DNA of 58,520 nucleotides from Alicyclobacillus sacchari (GTDB taxonomy: Bacteria > Bacillota > Bacilli > Alicyclobacillales > Alicyclobacillaceae), in NCBI RefSeq assembly GCF_004366795.1, contig NZ_SORF01000014.1:1-58520 (forward strand). The letters run 5' to 3'. This document shows, piece after piece, positions 9,043-17,537 of this stretch. The first letter of the stretch is position 1, and each line of letters starts with the position of its first letter. A program made the translations under genes and the position numbers. The notes under the pieces are model-generated. The model was not told the origin of the DNA and searched no databases. It saw nothing but the letters and a program-made list of their open reading frames with translations.

Positions 9043-9405
9043 ATGGCCGACATGTGCAGATGGTACATCGCTGATGGCTATTTGCCATCTTTCAGCACAG
9101 GGCAACTTGAGAGTCATGAGTCACTTTGCGTACTGAATACCACAGAGCAAGCTGCCATGTTACATTTGACAGTCTATTTTGAGGATCGAAGTCCGATAAT
9201 GGGTTTTCGCTTCAATTGTCCAGCCAAGAGAACGGTGCATGTGCGTTTGGATGCTGTGGAAAATGATGATGGTGAGTCTATACCACGTGGAGTTCCCTAT
9301 GCCATGGAGATTGAATCAACAGTTCCAGTTGTAGTGCAACACTCTAGGATGGATACAAGCCAGAAAGCCTTGGCATTATTTACGACCATGGGGTTTTCGC
9401 AATAA
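9043..9405 (+). CDS. ASRT-family (sensory rhodopsin transducer-like) protein
   Basis: This 120-residue soluble protein has no signal peptide or membrane segment. It matches the family of the Anabaena sensory rhodopsin transducer: an N-terminal WYIADGYLP, then SHESLCVLNTTEQ, LTVYFEDRSPI, a basic turn CPAKRTVHVRLD, IPRGVPYAMEIES and the end motif VPVVVQHSRMD. The family is a small beta-sandwich, and comparative work has proposed that it binds sugars or related small molecules. No rhodopsin gene is present in the window, so a photosensory role is unlikely. It is the last gene of the rhamnose operon, 31 bases after the MFS gene and just before a terminator. A role in sensing or binding rhamnose or an intermediate is inference. 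Confidence 0.82.
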   Translation: MADMCRWYIADGYLPSFSTGQLESHESLCVLNTTEQAAMLHLTVYFEDRSPIMGFRFNCPAKRTVHVRLDAVENDDGESIPRGVPYAMEIESTVPVVVQHSRMDTSQKALALFTTMGFSQ

Positions 9406-9408
9406 TTC

Positions 9409-9460
9409 GTAAGGCAAGTTTCGGATTACCAATATCGGTATCTCGAAACTTGCTCTTTAC
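9409..9460 (+). terminator. Terminator of the rhamnose operon
   Basis: A long hairpin pairs GCAAGTTTCG (9414-9423) with CGAAACTTGC (9444-9453). An inner helix (GATTACC with GGTATC) and outer GTAA/TTAC pairs extend it. It begins four bases after the ASRT stop and separates this operon from the ABC operon. The T-tract is short (TCTTTAC). Confidence 0.7.
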
Positions 9461-9587
9461 GGTTTGTGCAACATAGCTTTAGTCCATACGATTGCTTCAA
9501 CTAACCATCGATACTTTGCGTCGATCGAAACAAACGCTCAGAATGACTGTTTATGTCTATTTCATATGTTTTAGTTCCGTATTCGTA

Positions 9588-9623
9588 TTTACAGTTGGTG
9601 TTTTATGTGTATAATCAATGTTG
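9588..9623 (+). promoter_or_regulatory. Promoter of the ABC sugar importer operon
   Basis: TTTACA (9588-9593) and TATAAT (9610-9615) are 16 bases apart, about 60 bases before the ATPase gene. The -10 lies in TGTATAATCAATGTTG (9608-9623), nearly identical to 2695-2710 in the rhamnose promoter. TGTTTATGT at 9548-9556 matches the reverse complement of 2655-2663. Co-regulation of both operons is the simplest reading. Confidence 0.55.
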
Positions 9624-9676
9624 AAAGCGGATACAGCAGGCGGTGTGGTTAATTTGAGTGATCGGAGTGTGGTAGT

Positions 9677-11188
9677 GTGCCTGAGGTAGTGTCTGCCACT
9701 GGGCTTATGAAAAGCTTTTCGGGAGTGACTGTGGTTAAGGGCATAGACATTTCGCTAAACGCCGGAGAGGCGCACGCATTAGTTGGCGAGAATGGTGCCG
9801 GAAAGTCTACAGTTATTAAGGTGCTGTCGGGTGTACATCAACCGGACTCTGGGGTCATCAAGTTTGATGGAAGAGAGGTTACCATTGCCAATCCAGCACA
9901 TGCGCATCAGCTAGGAATTTTTACCGTCCATCAGGAACCTGCTCTTATGCCTGAATTGAGTGTTGCCGAAAACGTATTTATGGGGTTTCACCCACATCGT
10001 CATATAGGTCCAATTCGTTGGGTTAGGATGTCCGAGATGAACGCTAGATGCGAAGCTGTGTTTCAAAGACTTGGAATCCAGATGGATGTTCGAGAAAGTG
10101 CCGCAAGATTAACTATCGCAGAGCAACAGATGGTTGAGATTGCCAAATCACTAATCCATGATGTGAAAGTTCTCATTTTAGATGAACCAACAGCTACATT
10201 ATCGCTACATGAAACGCAAACTCTATTTTCGATTGTTAAACGCTTAATGAGCCAAGGGACAGCAGTTCTTTTTGTATCGCATCGATTGCATGAGGTCTTT
10301 GAACTGTGTTCTCGTGTGACTGTTATGAGAGATGGGCAGATGGTAGCACAAAGATTAACATCGGAGCTGACAGACGAACAGTTGGTAAACTTAATGGTTG
10401 GCCGGAAAGTGGATCTCTCGTTATCCAGACCGTATATACGACAAGCATCATCCCCTTTATTGAAAGTTCGTAGTTTTAACAAACCACCTTATTTTCAGGA
10501 TGTTAACTTCGAGATTTTTTCAGGTGAAATAGTTGGACTTGCGGGACTAATTGGTGCTGGAAGAACAAACGTGGCTGAAGCACTTTTCGGCATAGCGCCG
10601 GCGGATAGCGGAGAGGTGTATCTAGAAGGGCAAAGTCTGACCATTCGAAACGTGCAGAGCGCGATTGACCATGGCATTGTGTACGTTCCAGAGGATCGAC
10701 ATAAGCACGGGGTTGCGCTGTCGATGTCTATTCATCGAAACATAACACTGCCTAGTTTGCCCCGTACGTCTAAGTGGGGAATTTCTAGATTTGAAGACGA
10801 GAGTAATTTGGCGCGTCAACTCAAGGAGAGTCTTCGCATTAAGGCGAGTTCAACAGAGCAGACGGTTTCTGAACTATCAGGAGGGAATCAGCAAAAGGTC
10901 GTATTTGGTAAGTGGTTGGCACGCAAGCCGAAACTGATGATTTTAGATGAGCCAACTCGAGGTGTAGACGTCGGAGCCAAAGGCGAGATATATCGTGTCA
11001 TACGTGAACTCGCGAACGATGGAGTGGCGGTCCTTGTCATATCTTCGGATCTGCCTGAAATCCTAACACTCGCAAATCGTATTTTGGTTATGCGCGAAGG
11101 GAGACTAGCAGGTTGTCTGAGTCGCGATGAAGCATCGGAGCAGAGTATTATGCGCTACGCTACGGGCGTTTCCTTGGTGTCACCGTAA
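9677..11188 (+). CDS. Sugar ABC transporter ATPase (RbsA/RhaT type)
   Basis: This 503-residue double ATPase would power sugar import. The first nucleotide-binding domain (about 5-240) has Walker A GENGAGKST, a degenerate signature region (LTIAEQQMVEIAKSL) and Walker B VLILDEPTATLS. The second (about 255-495) has GLIGAGRTN in place of a full Walker A, the signature LSGGNQQKV and Walker B LMILDEPTRGVD. This asymmetry is usual for ribose-type ATPases. The GTG start follows GGAGTGTGGTAGT. It is followed by two permeases and a binding protein, the gene set of rhamnose (rhaSTPQ) and ribose importers. Because the pathway genes alongside are for rhamnose, rhamnose is the likeliest substrate, but it is not proven. 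Confidence 0.88.
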   Translation: MPEVVSATGLMKSFSGVTVVKGIDISLNAGEAHALVGENGAGKSTVIKVLSGVHQPDSGVIKFDGREVTIANPAHAHQLGIFTVHQEPALMPELSVAENVFMGFHPHRHIGPIRWVRMSEMNARCEAVFQRLGIQMDVRESAARLTIAEQQMVEIAKSLIHDVKVLILDEPTATLSLHETQTLFSIVKRLMSQGTAVLFVSHRLHEVFELCSRVTVMRDGQMVAQRLTSELTDEQLVNLMVGRKVDLSLSRPYIRQASSPLLKVRSFNKPPYFQDVNFEIFSGEIVGLAGLIGAGRTNVAEALFGIAPADSGEVYLEGQSLTIRNVQSAIDHGIVYVPEDRHKHGVALSMSIHRNITLPSLPRTSKWGISRFEDESNLARQLKESLRIKASSTEQTVSELSGGNQQKVVFGKWLARKPKLMILDEPTRGVDVGAKGEIYRVIRELANDGVAVLVISSDLPEILTLANRILVMREGRLAGCLSRDEASEQSIMRYATGVSLVSP

Positions 11189-11206
11189 ACGACGAAGGAC
11201 TGTGGG

Positions 11207-12193
11207 GTGAATCGGGTGAGGACTATTCATCAAAGTTGGCAAAGAGTATTGAGAAGGCGTGAAGCTACGTTGGTGGGCTTCATGACTGTAATGCTACTAG
11301 TACTTATGATAACAAGTCCTAGTTTTCTCGCACCGAGTAATCTTATTAATGTCTTGTTAAATACTGTAACCATAGGGATACTTGCTTTGGGTGAATGCGC
11401 TGTCATCATAACCAAGGGAATCGATTTATCTGTAGGTTCAACAATGGGGCTGGTCACGTTGGCCGTAGGAACCCTCATTTTGTCAGGAATACCCGTATGG
11501 GTGAGTCTTGCCATAGGGCTGGCTCTAGGGCTATTGGCAGGTTGTGTGAATGGCATCATGGTAAGTCTTGTAAAGCTACCTCCAATTATCGTTACCCTAG
11601 GAACATTGAGTGTATATTCAGGACTTATGTATACGGTGACAAACGGACAGTGGATTCAAAATCTCCCTAGCTCGTTGTCTTCGATCGGTAACTTTAAGAT
11701 TTGGTTTCTGCCTGGGCCAGTATTCATTCTGTTGATGTGTTTGGTTTTTATGTCAATGTTTCTGCAACGGACAATTACGGGCCGTTACGTGTATGCAGTA
11801 GGGAATAATGTAACGGCAGCACGATTGGCAGGGGTTCAGGAGAGAAGAATTATTTTTATTCCATACGCAATCACGGGCGTTTTGGCAGCAATTGCAGGAA
11901 TTCTCTACCTTGCATACAACGGATTTGCGACTCCAACTACAGGTTCTGATCTCAACTTGGAAGCCATCGCTGCTGCTGTGATTGGTGGTACCAACGTATT
12001 TGGTGGTAAAGGTACGGCGCTCGGAGCTGTCTTAGGTGCCATTTTATTGGGCATTATCTCAGAGGCTCTGGTCTTTTTCCACTTACCAGCCGTGTGGAAT
12101 GAGGCGGCAGAAGGATTCATCATTCTAGTTGCAGTCATCTCGGACTCAGCGGTTACCAAGCGCGCGGCTCCAAAGGGAAGGGTGGTTTCATGA
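11207..12193 (+). CDS. Sugar ABC transporter permease 1
   Basis: This 328-residue RbsC-type membrane subunit has about eight to ten transmembrane segments. The conserved GIDLSVGSTMGL occurs near residue 71, and the late cytoplasmic motif GGTNVFGGKGTALGAVLGA near 265 contacts the ATPase. The GTG start at 11207 has GAAGGA upstream. Its last codons overlap the ATG of the second permease (ATGA), so the two are translationally coupled and probably form a heterodimeric channel. Confidence 0.86.
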   Translation: MNRVRTIHQSWQRVLRRREATLVGFMTVMLLVLMITSPSFLAPSNLINVLLNTVTIGILALGECAVIITKGIDLSVGSTMGLVTLAVGTLILSGIPVWVSLAIGLALGLLAGCVNGIMVSLVKLPPIIVTLGTLSVYSGLMYTVTNGQWIQNLPSSLSSIGNFKIWFLPGPVFILLMCLVFMSMFLQRTITGRYVYAVGNNVTAARLAGVQERRIIFIPYAITGVLAAIAGILYLAYNGFATPTTGSDLNLEAIAAAVIGGTNVFGGKGTALGAVLGAILLGIISEALVFFHLPAVWNEAAEGFIILVAVISDSAVTKRAAPKGRVVS

Positions 12194-13197
12194 AACGTAG
12201 AGGATCTCTGTGGTCGGCCACAGTATTTGGAGTCTTCCTGGTGGAGATGATAGTGTTTTCGGCTGTAGCTCCTGGTTTTCTTAACTTCGAAAACTTGATG
12301 TCATCGACTAACAACTTTATGGCGGTTGGTGTCATGGCTCTGAGCATGACGTTCGTCATCATTACTGGAGGGATTGATCTTTCAGTCGGCTCTATGATGA
12401 GTTTGTGTGGAGTATCGATGGGACTGTTCTGGCAACATGGTCTCAATATTTGGATAGCAGCTATTCTAGCATTGGTGCTTGGCGCCCTGTTGGGGTTTAT
12501 CAATGGACAAATCATTGTTCGAACAGGTATACAACCGCTAATCGCAACTTTAGCGACATTATTTATTTACGGTTCGTTGGCAATGGTTCTTGCGGGTCAA
12601 GGGGATGGGTCTATTTACGGTTTCCCTCAGAGTTACTTGTTCTTAGGCACGGGCAGTCTATTCAGGATCATGCCGGTTCAGTTGCTTGTCTTTAGTTTCC
12701 TGGCATTGGTGTTTGGATTCGTTCTTCAGCGAACGAATTACGGTAGGCGTGTCTATTTTATAGGGAACAATGAAGCCGCAGCGCTTTATAGTGGTGTGCG
12801 TGTACAGCATGTGAAGACATACACGTATGTGATCTCCGGTTGCATGTCTGGCGTGGCTGCCGTATTAATGGGATCCTACTTCGCTTCTGTTCGCGGTGAC
12901 ATGGGTCTCAATTACGAGCTCACCGTAATCACTGCCTGCCTGGTCGGGGGAGTGAATGTCTTTGGTGGCTCCGGCACCATTTTCGGCGTCGTTGTAGGTG
13001 CTTTTATCCTTGGCATGCTGCAACAAGGACTAAATATGTTGAATGTTTCTTCCGTAGAACAATCCATTGTTACCGGACTAATTCTGATTGCAGCCGTCGG
13101 TATACAGCAGATGAGTGGACTATTCTCCCGCCGAACCCGTCGCATTAAAAAAGATCGCATGAGCGACTTAGGCTTGGTGAGCACTGGGCGGGAGTAG
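12190..13197 (+). CDS. Sugar ABC transporter permease 2
   Basis: This 335-residue RbsC-type permease is related to the preceding gene, with GGIDLSVGSMMSL near residue 59 and GGVNVFGGSGTIFGVVVGA near 252. The start overlaps the first permease by four bases. Having two different permease genes, rather than one homodimeric RbsC, resembles the rhamnose importer arrangement (RhaP and RhaQ). A short basic C-terminal tail follows the last membrane segment. Confidence 0.86.
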   Translation: MKRRGSLWSATVFGVFLVEMIVFSAVAPGFLNFENLMSSTNNFMAVGVMALSMTFVIITGGIDLSVGSMMSLCGVSMGLFWQHGLNIWIAAILALVLGALLGFINGQIIVRTGIQPLIATLATLFIYGSLAMVLAGQGDGSIYGFPQSYLFLGTGSLFRIMPVQLLVFSFLALVFGFVLQRTNYGRRVYFIGNNEAAALYSGVRVQHVKTYTYVISGCMSGVAAVLMGSYFASVRGDMGLNYELTVITACLVGGVNVFGGSGTIFGVVVGAFILGMLQQGLNMLNVSSVEQSIVTGLILIAAVGIQQMSGLFSRRTRRIKKDRMSDLGLVSTGRE

Positions 13198-13206
13198 TCA
13201 TAGATG

Positions 13207-13224
13207 GACGCCTGTGAAGGCGTC
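13207..13224 (+). promoter_or_regulatory. Intercistronic hairpin before the binding-protein gene
   Basis: GACGCC (13207-13212) and GGCGTC (13219-13224) form a small stem with a six-base loop in the 59-base gap between permease 2 and the binding protein. There is no T-tract. Such stems can raise the level of the downstream binding-protein message; here this is only a suggestion. Confidence 0.3.
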
Positions 13225-13256
13225 TACAGAATTGAAGTGAGAAAAGGGGAATATTC

Positions 13257-14306
13257 ATGAGAGACGTGAAGAAGATCGGAGCCGGATTGCTCAGTGCGGT
13301 GGCTATTTCTATGGCCGTCGCAGGGTGCGGCTCACCATCTCAGTTGACGCAGTCAACGAAGGCAGGCCAGATAGGCAATGCCAGCACAACACAAAAGCAG
13401 ATCAAGGTAGCTCTGATACCAAAGGAAATTGGCATACCCTACTTTACCGGTGCCGATCAGGGTGCTCAGTTGGTGGCAAATAGACTGCATATCAGTCTCA
13501 CGTACAATGGACCTACGACTGCTAGTGCCTCCGACCAAGTGTCTATGATTAATAGTTACGTTGCACAGGGTTATAATGTTATCGCAGTTTCTGCGAACGA
13601 TCCTACTTCTCTAGCTCCGGCATTGAAAGCTGCGATGCAGCGAGGGGTCAAAGTCATCACGTGGGATTCCGATGTAATTCCTTCGGCACGTCAGTACTTC
13701 GTGGATCAAGCCACCGCTGAAGGGATTGGGTCTACGTTGGTTGAAATTACTGCAAATCACTTTAAAGGACAAAAGAATGTGCAAGTCGGTATACTCTCGT
13801 CTACCCCGACTAACCCGAATCAGAACTCATGGATTGCGGTGATGAAAAAGGTCATTGCGAGTAAATACCCGAATCTGCACATTGTGACGATCCAGTACGA
13901 CCAGGAACAGCCTGATGTTGGCCTGACAGCTGCCGAAAATATGATAAAGGCCTATCCTAACATGAAGGCCATTATTTCTCCGGACTCGGTTGGAGTTCCG
14001 GCAGCTGCCGAGGCTGTAGAGAAATTAGGATTGAAGGGTAAAATTTATGTAACTGGATTGGCGGATCCGATTCAGATGAAGCAGTATGTTAACGACGGCA
14101 CGGTTCAACAATTTGTGCTGTGGAATGTTCCTGAATTGGGTGAACTTACGATGTACGTTGCACGTGCTCTCGCTGACGGGACGATGCCGACCTCAGGCGA
14201 ATTTAAAGCTGGTGGTCTAGGAACCTTTAAGGTTCAAGATCATACGGTATTGCTCGGAAATCCAACTGTCTTTACTAAGGCGTCGACTGATAAAGCAAAC
14301 TACTGA
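13257..14306 (+). CDS. Sugar ABC transporter substrate-binding lipoprotein
   Basis: This 349-residue periplasmic-binding-protein-like lipoprotein would capture the sugar outside the membrane. The signal peptide ends in the lipobox SMAVAGC (Cys near residue 23), followed by a Ser/Thr/Gln-rich linker. The mature part begins with IKVALIPKEIGIPYF and has the Peripla_BP_4 pattern (SANDPTSLAPALKAAMQRG, then VITWDSD, then GILSSTPTNPNQ). The fold group is that of ribose, rhamnose and autoinducer-2 binding proteins. AAAGGGGAATATTC precedes the ATG. It is the fourth gene of the importer operon. Confidence 0.88.
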   Translation: MRDVKKIGAGLLSAVAISMAVAGCGSPSQLTQSTKAGQIGNASTTQKQIKVALIPKEIGIPYFTGADQGAQLVANRLHISLTYNGPTTASASDQVSMINSYVAQGYNVIAVSANDPTSLAPALKAAMQRGVKVITWDSDVIPSARQYFVDQATAEGIGSTLVEITANHFKGQKNVQVGILSSTPTNPNQNSWIAVMKKVIASKYPNLHIVTIQYDQEQPDVGLTAAENMIKAYPNMKAIISPDSVGVPAAAEAVEKLGLKGKIYVTGLADPIQMKQYVNDGTVQQFVLWNVPELGELTMYVARALADGTMPTSGEFKAGGLGTFKVQDHTVLLGNPTVFTKASTDKANY

Positions 14307-14416
14307 TTGTTACGAGGAACCTGGTATGCTCTTGTTTGTACAGATAGATCTGCAGAGTATGGGCGGTTTGCCTGACCTCGATTCACAAGTCTAAGATAGT
14401 ATGTAAAACAGAAGTT

Positions 14417-14457
14417 GTGAGCAAGGAGAGAACTGGATAAACTCCCTCCTTGCTCAC
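14417..14457 (+). promoter_or_regulatory. Hairpin between importer operon and deoR-type gene
   Basis: GTGAGCAAGGAG (14417-14428) pairs perfectly with CTCCTTGCTCAC (14446-14457) around a 17-base loop, 22 bases before the regulator ATG. It could terminate the importer transcript, although no T-tract follows. Alternatively it is a palindromic operator or leader structure of the regulator gene. Confidence 0.4.
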
Positions 14458-14479
14458 ATGAGGAAGTGAATCGTACAAA

Positions 14480-15244
14480 ATGTTACCGGCGGAGCGTCAT
14501 CGGGCGATCTTACAATACCTAAACACACGTGGCAGCATTCGCGTTAAAGAATTGAGTCAACTATTCGATGTTACAGAGGAGACTGTTCGGCGGGATCTTC
14601 ATATGCTCGAAGAAGAAGGCAAGCTTCGAAGAAGTCACGGCGGAGCCGTTAAAATTGATGAAGAAACGCCGAGCGAGACGTCCTATCTGATTCGCGAATC
14701 TGAGCATGTACCTGAGAAAGAAATGATCGCGAGACTTGCTGTCAGATACATCGAGCCCGGAGATCGTGTGATTTTGGATGCAAGTACTACGGCGCTGCAT
14801 CTTGCCAGCATCATTCCGGATATGCCGTTGACCGTTTTAACAAACTCGGTGAAAATTGCCTTGGAGATGTCCGGGAAGGACAAAGTTGAGGTGATATCTA
14901 CCGGGGGAATTTTACGCTCGAGTTCTTTGTCTTATGTTGGTCCCATGGCTGAGGATTCGCTATCCAAGTTTCATGTCAACAAAGCGTTTCTGTCGTGTAA
15001 GGGAATACACACTCAGCATGGCTTCACGGAGTCAAACGCGTTGCAGGCGCTCGTCAAGCGCAAAATGATAGATATTGCCGATACCGTCGTTGTGCTGGCG
15101 GATCACAGCAAGATCCAGGTGCAGGACTTTACACATGTTGCAGATTTACGGGAGATTGACTGGTTGATTACGGACGGTGATACGAGCGAAGTGGCTGTTG
15201 CTGCATTTGAACAGCTTGGCGTGAAGGTCGTCCGGGCCCTGTGA
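14480..15244 (+). CDS. DeoR-family transcriptional regulator
   Basis: This 254-residue repressor-type protein probably controls the rhamnose region. The N-terminal winged helix-turn-helix (about 1-58) carries the family pattern RHRAILQYLNTRGSIRVKEL, then TEETVRRDLHMLEEEGKLRRSHGGA. The C-terminal DeoRC sensor domain (about 75-235) has DASTTALHLA and the late LADHSKI motif and would bind a phosphorylated sugar. GAGGAAGTGA lies upstream of the ATG with a rather long spacing. Its position between the two sugar operons and lutABC, and the shared element in both upstream promoters, make local control likely. The inducer is not known; rhamnulose 1-phosphate is a reasonable guess. Confidence 0.85.
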   Translation: MLPAERHRAILQYLNTRGSIRVKELSQLFDVTEETVRRDLHMLEEEGKLRRSHGGAVKIDEETPSETSYLIRESEHVPEKEMIARLAVRYIEPGDRVILDASTTALHLASIIPDMPLTVLTNSVKIALEMSGKDKVEVISTGGILRSSSLSYVGPMAEDSLSKFHVNKAFLSCKGIHTQHGFTESNALQALVKRKMIDIADTVVVLADHSKIQVQDFTHVADLREIDWLITDGDTSEVAVAAFEQLGVKVVRAL

Positions 15245-15313
15245 ACGTCGGTGTTTGGTGCGGTTACATGTATGCAGTTATGTACGCATCTTCTGTCATA
15301 TAAACAATTTAAG

Positions 15314-15347
15314 AAAAACGCGGCGTTCCGTTGCACCGCGTTTTTTT
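15314..15347 (+). terminator. Terminator after the DeoR-type gene
   Basis: AAAAACGCGG pairs with CCGCGTTTTT across a 12-base loop, and the 3' arm runs into TTTTTTT. The A-tract on the 5' side means it can also work leftward for transcripts coming from lutC. Confidence 0.85.
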
Positions 15348-15436
15348 AGTGTAAGTGGCAGACAGCCCACAGCCGGATTGATAGGACAGGAGTCTATACG
15401 TTACGCGGGCTGGCTCAATACCAGTTGCCTCGCCCG

Positions 15437-16120
15437 TCATTCCAGATCCGTTAACATGAGTGCCATCACGCGTGCCGGTCCATGCACGCCGATAGTCTGG
15501 TCGTTTTCGATGTCCGATGACCTGCTGGCACCGCTGATAAAGTGATTCGATGCGGCAATCTCACCCTGCCCATGCGCTTGTACCAGTCGCTGTAATGCAT
15601 CGCCAAGGCTTTGTACCAGTTGTGACTCGCGGAGTATGACGACGTGGATAAGCGGGATCTGGTGGACGGTCCGGCCTGACTGTGGCCCGCTGGCTATGAC
15701 GATTGTCCCGGTGTCGGCGATGGCGCACGAGCAACCGGTGATGCCGACATGGATATGGTCAAATGCGCGTCTATCGGTTTGCTCTTCCCAACGTAAAGCA
15801 TGCCAATGTTCAAGTACATCCTCCACATCGATCGGCCAAGGCGCTCGCTTACCCCACGCACCGATTTTATCGGACCCAATGTCGTTCAGCACACGTTCAA
15901 GTCCCGCGCGAAGTTCGTGAACGCTCGCATATTGTTCGATCTCGCCCGCAAGCCCTGTGAATTTCTCGATAAATGACGCAGTTCGAGACGCCTGTGTAGA
16001 TGGCCGATCCGTCCAACATGCAGGTACGCCGATGGCCGTTCGAGGTGAAGGCGGATCGCCAGGCACACGTCCGAGTGGTTTGGCAATTCGTTCGAGAAAT
16101 GTTGTTTTATCCACGCCCAT
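15437..16120 (-). CDS. lutC: L-lactate utilisation protein LutC
   Basis: This 227-residue LUD-domain protein is the third component of the LutABC L-lactate oxidation complex. The core pattern DVLEHWHALRWEEQTDR, then GITGCSCAIADTGTIV (about 130-150), then LIHVVILRESQLV matches the LUD domain shared with LutB. It has no iron-sulfur motifs, as expected for LutC. The ATG follows AAAGGGGA and overlaps the end of lutB by 14 bases. The operon is lutA-lutB-lutC on the minus strand, convergent with the rhamnose-region genes. Confidence 0.88.
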   Translation of the reverse strand: MGVDKTTFLERIAKPLGRVPGDPPSPRTAIGVPACWTDRPSTQASRTASFIEKFTGLAGEIEQYASVHELRAGLERVLNDIGSDKIGAWGKRAPWPIDVEDVLEHWHALRWEEQTDRRAFDHIHVGITGCSCAIADTGTIVIASGPQSGRTVHQIPLIHVVILRESQLVQSLGDALQRLVQAHGQGEIAASNHFISGASRSSDIENDQTIGVHGPARVMALMLTDLE

Positions 16121-17537
16121 TCCCCTTTCTCACAAGCTCGGGCCAAAGTTCGCGGAAAGTGCGTTTAGGCAGGGCAGGAAAGTCGCGGCTCGTCGTCCAT
16201 CCGGCTACGGGGCCAATCTTGGCCCGGATGTAGCCATCATGTGCGAGGGGGAATTGCAGCCTTCTCGCGATCCGGATCGTCGTCTGATAGCGTCCGGCGT
16301 TCCCGAACACTTGCCGAAATGCCCGGAACGCTGCTTTTTCCGCTGGTTTCACATGGCCTGTCGCCACCAATCGCTGGCGCTCGCGTACCAGCATGTCATG
16401 TAGTGGAATCTTCACCGGGCATGCCTCGTAGCAAGCCCCGCAAAGACTTGACGCGTATGGCAGGTCTTGATACGTTTCGCCGTCGTTTAAGAGTGGGGAA
16501 AGTACAGCGCCGATAGGACCCGGGTAAACCGATCCGTAGGCATGCCCGCCAATCTGGCGATAGACTGGGCAAACGTTCAGGCAGGCACCACATCGAATGC
16601 AATGGAGAATGGCTTGAAAATCTGGATCGCCAAGTTGGCGTGACCGGCCATTGTCAAGAATGATCACATGCATCTCTTCTGCACCGTCAGCCTCGTTGTC
16701 GCGCCGCGGGCCGGTGACAATAGACATGTACGTAATCACGTTTTGGCCTGTCGCGCTTTTAGGCAAAAGGTGCGCGAACACCTCGAGATCGGACATCGTG
16801 GGTAGAACCCGTTCCATGCCCATGAGGACGATGTGGGTCTTCGGCATGTTCATCACGAGATCGGCGTTGCCTTCGTTTGTAAACAGCGCTATCGAACCGG
16901 TTTCCGCAATGCCGAAGTTGCAGCCCGTGATTCCGATGTCGGCAGTCAAGTACTCTTGCCGCAGTCTTCTGCGGGCGAAAGCCGCAAGATCACGCGTTTC
17001 GGTCGTGAGTTGTTCACCGCTTTCGGCCTCAAACAGGTCGCGGATTTGTTCGCGGTTTTTGTGAATGGCCGGGATGATAATGTGAGACGGCGTCTCTCCG
17101 GCCAGTTGGATGATGTACTCACCGAGATCGGTCTCGACGACTTGGACGCCCATCTCCTCGAGGTGGTGGTTTAGATGGATTTCCTCGGTCACCATGGACT
17201 TGGATTTTACGGCGCGCTTGGCGCTTTTCGCAGCGGCGATCTCCCGCACGATGTAGCTCGCTTCTTCACCGGTAGCGGCGAAGTGAACGTGTGCGCCGTG
17301 CGCTTCCAAATGTCTGGCGAATTGATCCAGGTAATAGTCGAGATGGGCGATGGTGTGTTGGCGGATCTGTTGTCCGCGCTCGCGCCATGCTTCCCAGTTA
17401 CCAAATTCGCCAGTCACGGCTTGCTTTTTGTTGCGCAGGCGATCTGTCGTAAAATGTACGGCTTTCCGCAAGAAGTCGTCCGCCAGCGCCTGCTGCGCGC
17501 GATCGTGCACGTTGGATGAGCTGTGAGGGGTGCTCAT
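16107..17537 (-). CDS. lutB: L-lactate utilisation iron-sulfur protein LutB
   Basis: This 476-residue protein combines an N-terminal LUD domain (about 60-300, with TADIGITGCNFGIAETGS) with a ferredoxin-like iron-sulfur part. Cluster ligands are CIRCGACLNVCPVY (about 315-328) and CGACYEACPVKIP (about 365-377), and a DUF3390-type tail follows. With LutA and LutC it oxidises L-lactate to pyruvate. The ATG at 17537 is preceded by AAAGGCGGTGA and overlaps the lutA stop (ATGA). The frame is open further upstream but would run into lutA. Lactate from the bifunctional rhamnose enzyme is a plausible substrate source. Confidence 0.9.
   Translation of the reverse strand: MSTPHSSSNVHDRAQQALADDFLRKAVHFTTDRLRNKKQAVTGEFGNWEAWRERGQQIRQHTIAHLDYYLDQFARHLEAHGAHVHFAATGEEASYIVREIAAAKSAKRAVKSKSMVTEEIHLNHHLEEMGVQVVETDLGEYIIQLAGETPSHIIIPAIHKNREQIRDLFEAESGEQLTTETRDLAAFARRRLRQEYLTADIGITGCNFGIAETGSIALFTNEGNADLVMNMPKTHIVLMGMERVLPTMSDLEVFAHLLPKSATGQNVITYMSIVTGPRRDNEADGAEEMHVIILDNGRSRQLGDPDFQAILHCIRCGACLNVCPVYRQIGGHAYGSVYPGPIGAVLSPLLNDGETYQDLPYASSLCGACYEACPVKIPLHDMLVRERQRLVATGHVKPAEKAAFRAFRQVFGNAGRYQTTIRIARRLQFPLAHDGYIRAKIGPVAGWTTSRDFPALPKRTFRELWPELVRKGNGRG

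Noticed and set aside
9043-9405. Photosensory function of the ASRT protein
   Set aside because: No rhodopsin or retinal-synthesis gene is in the window, and the operon is purely for sugar use.
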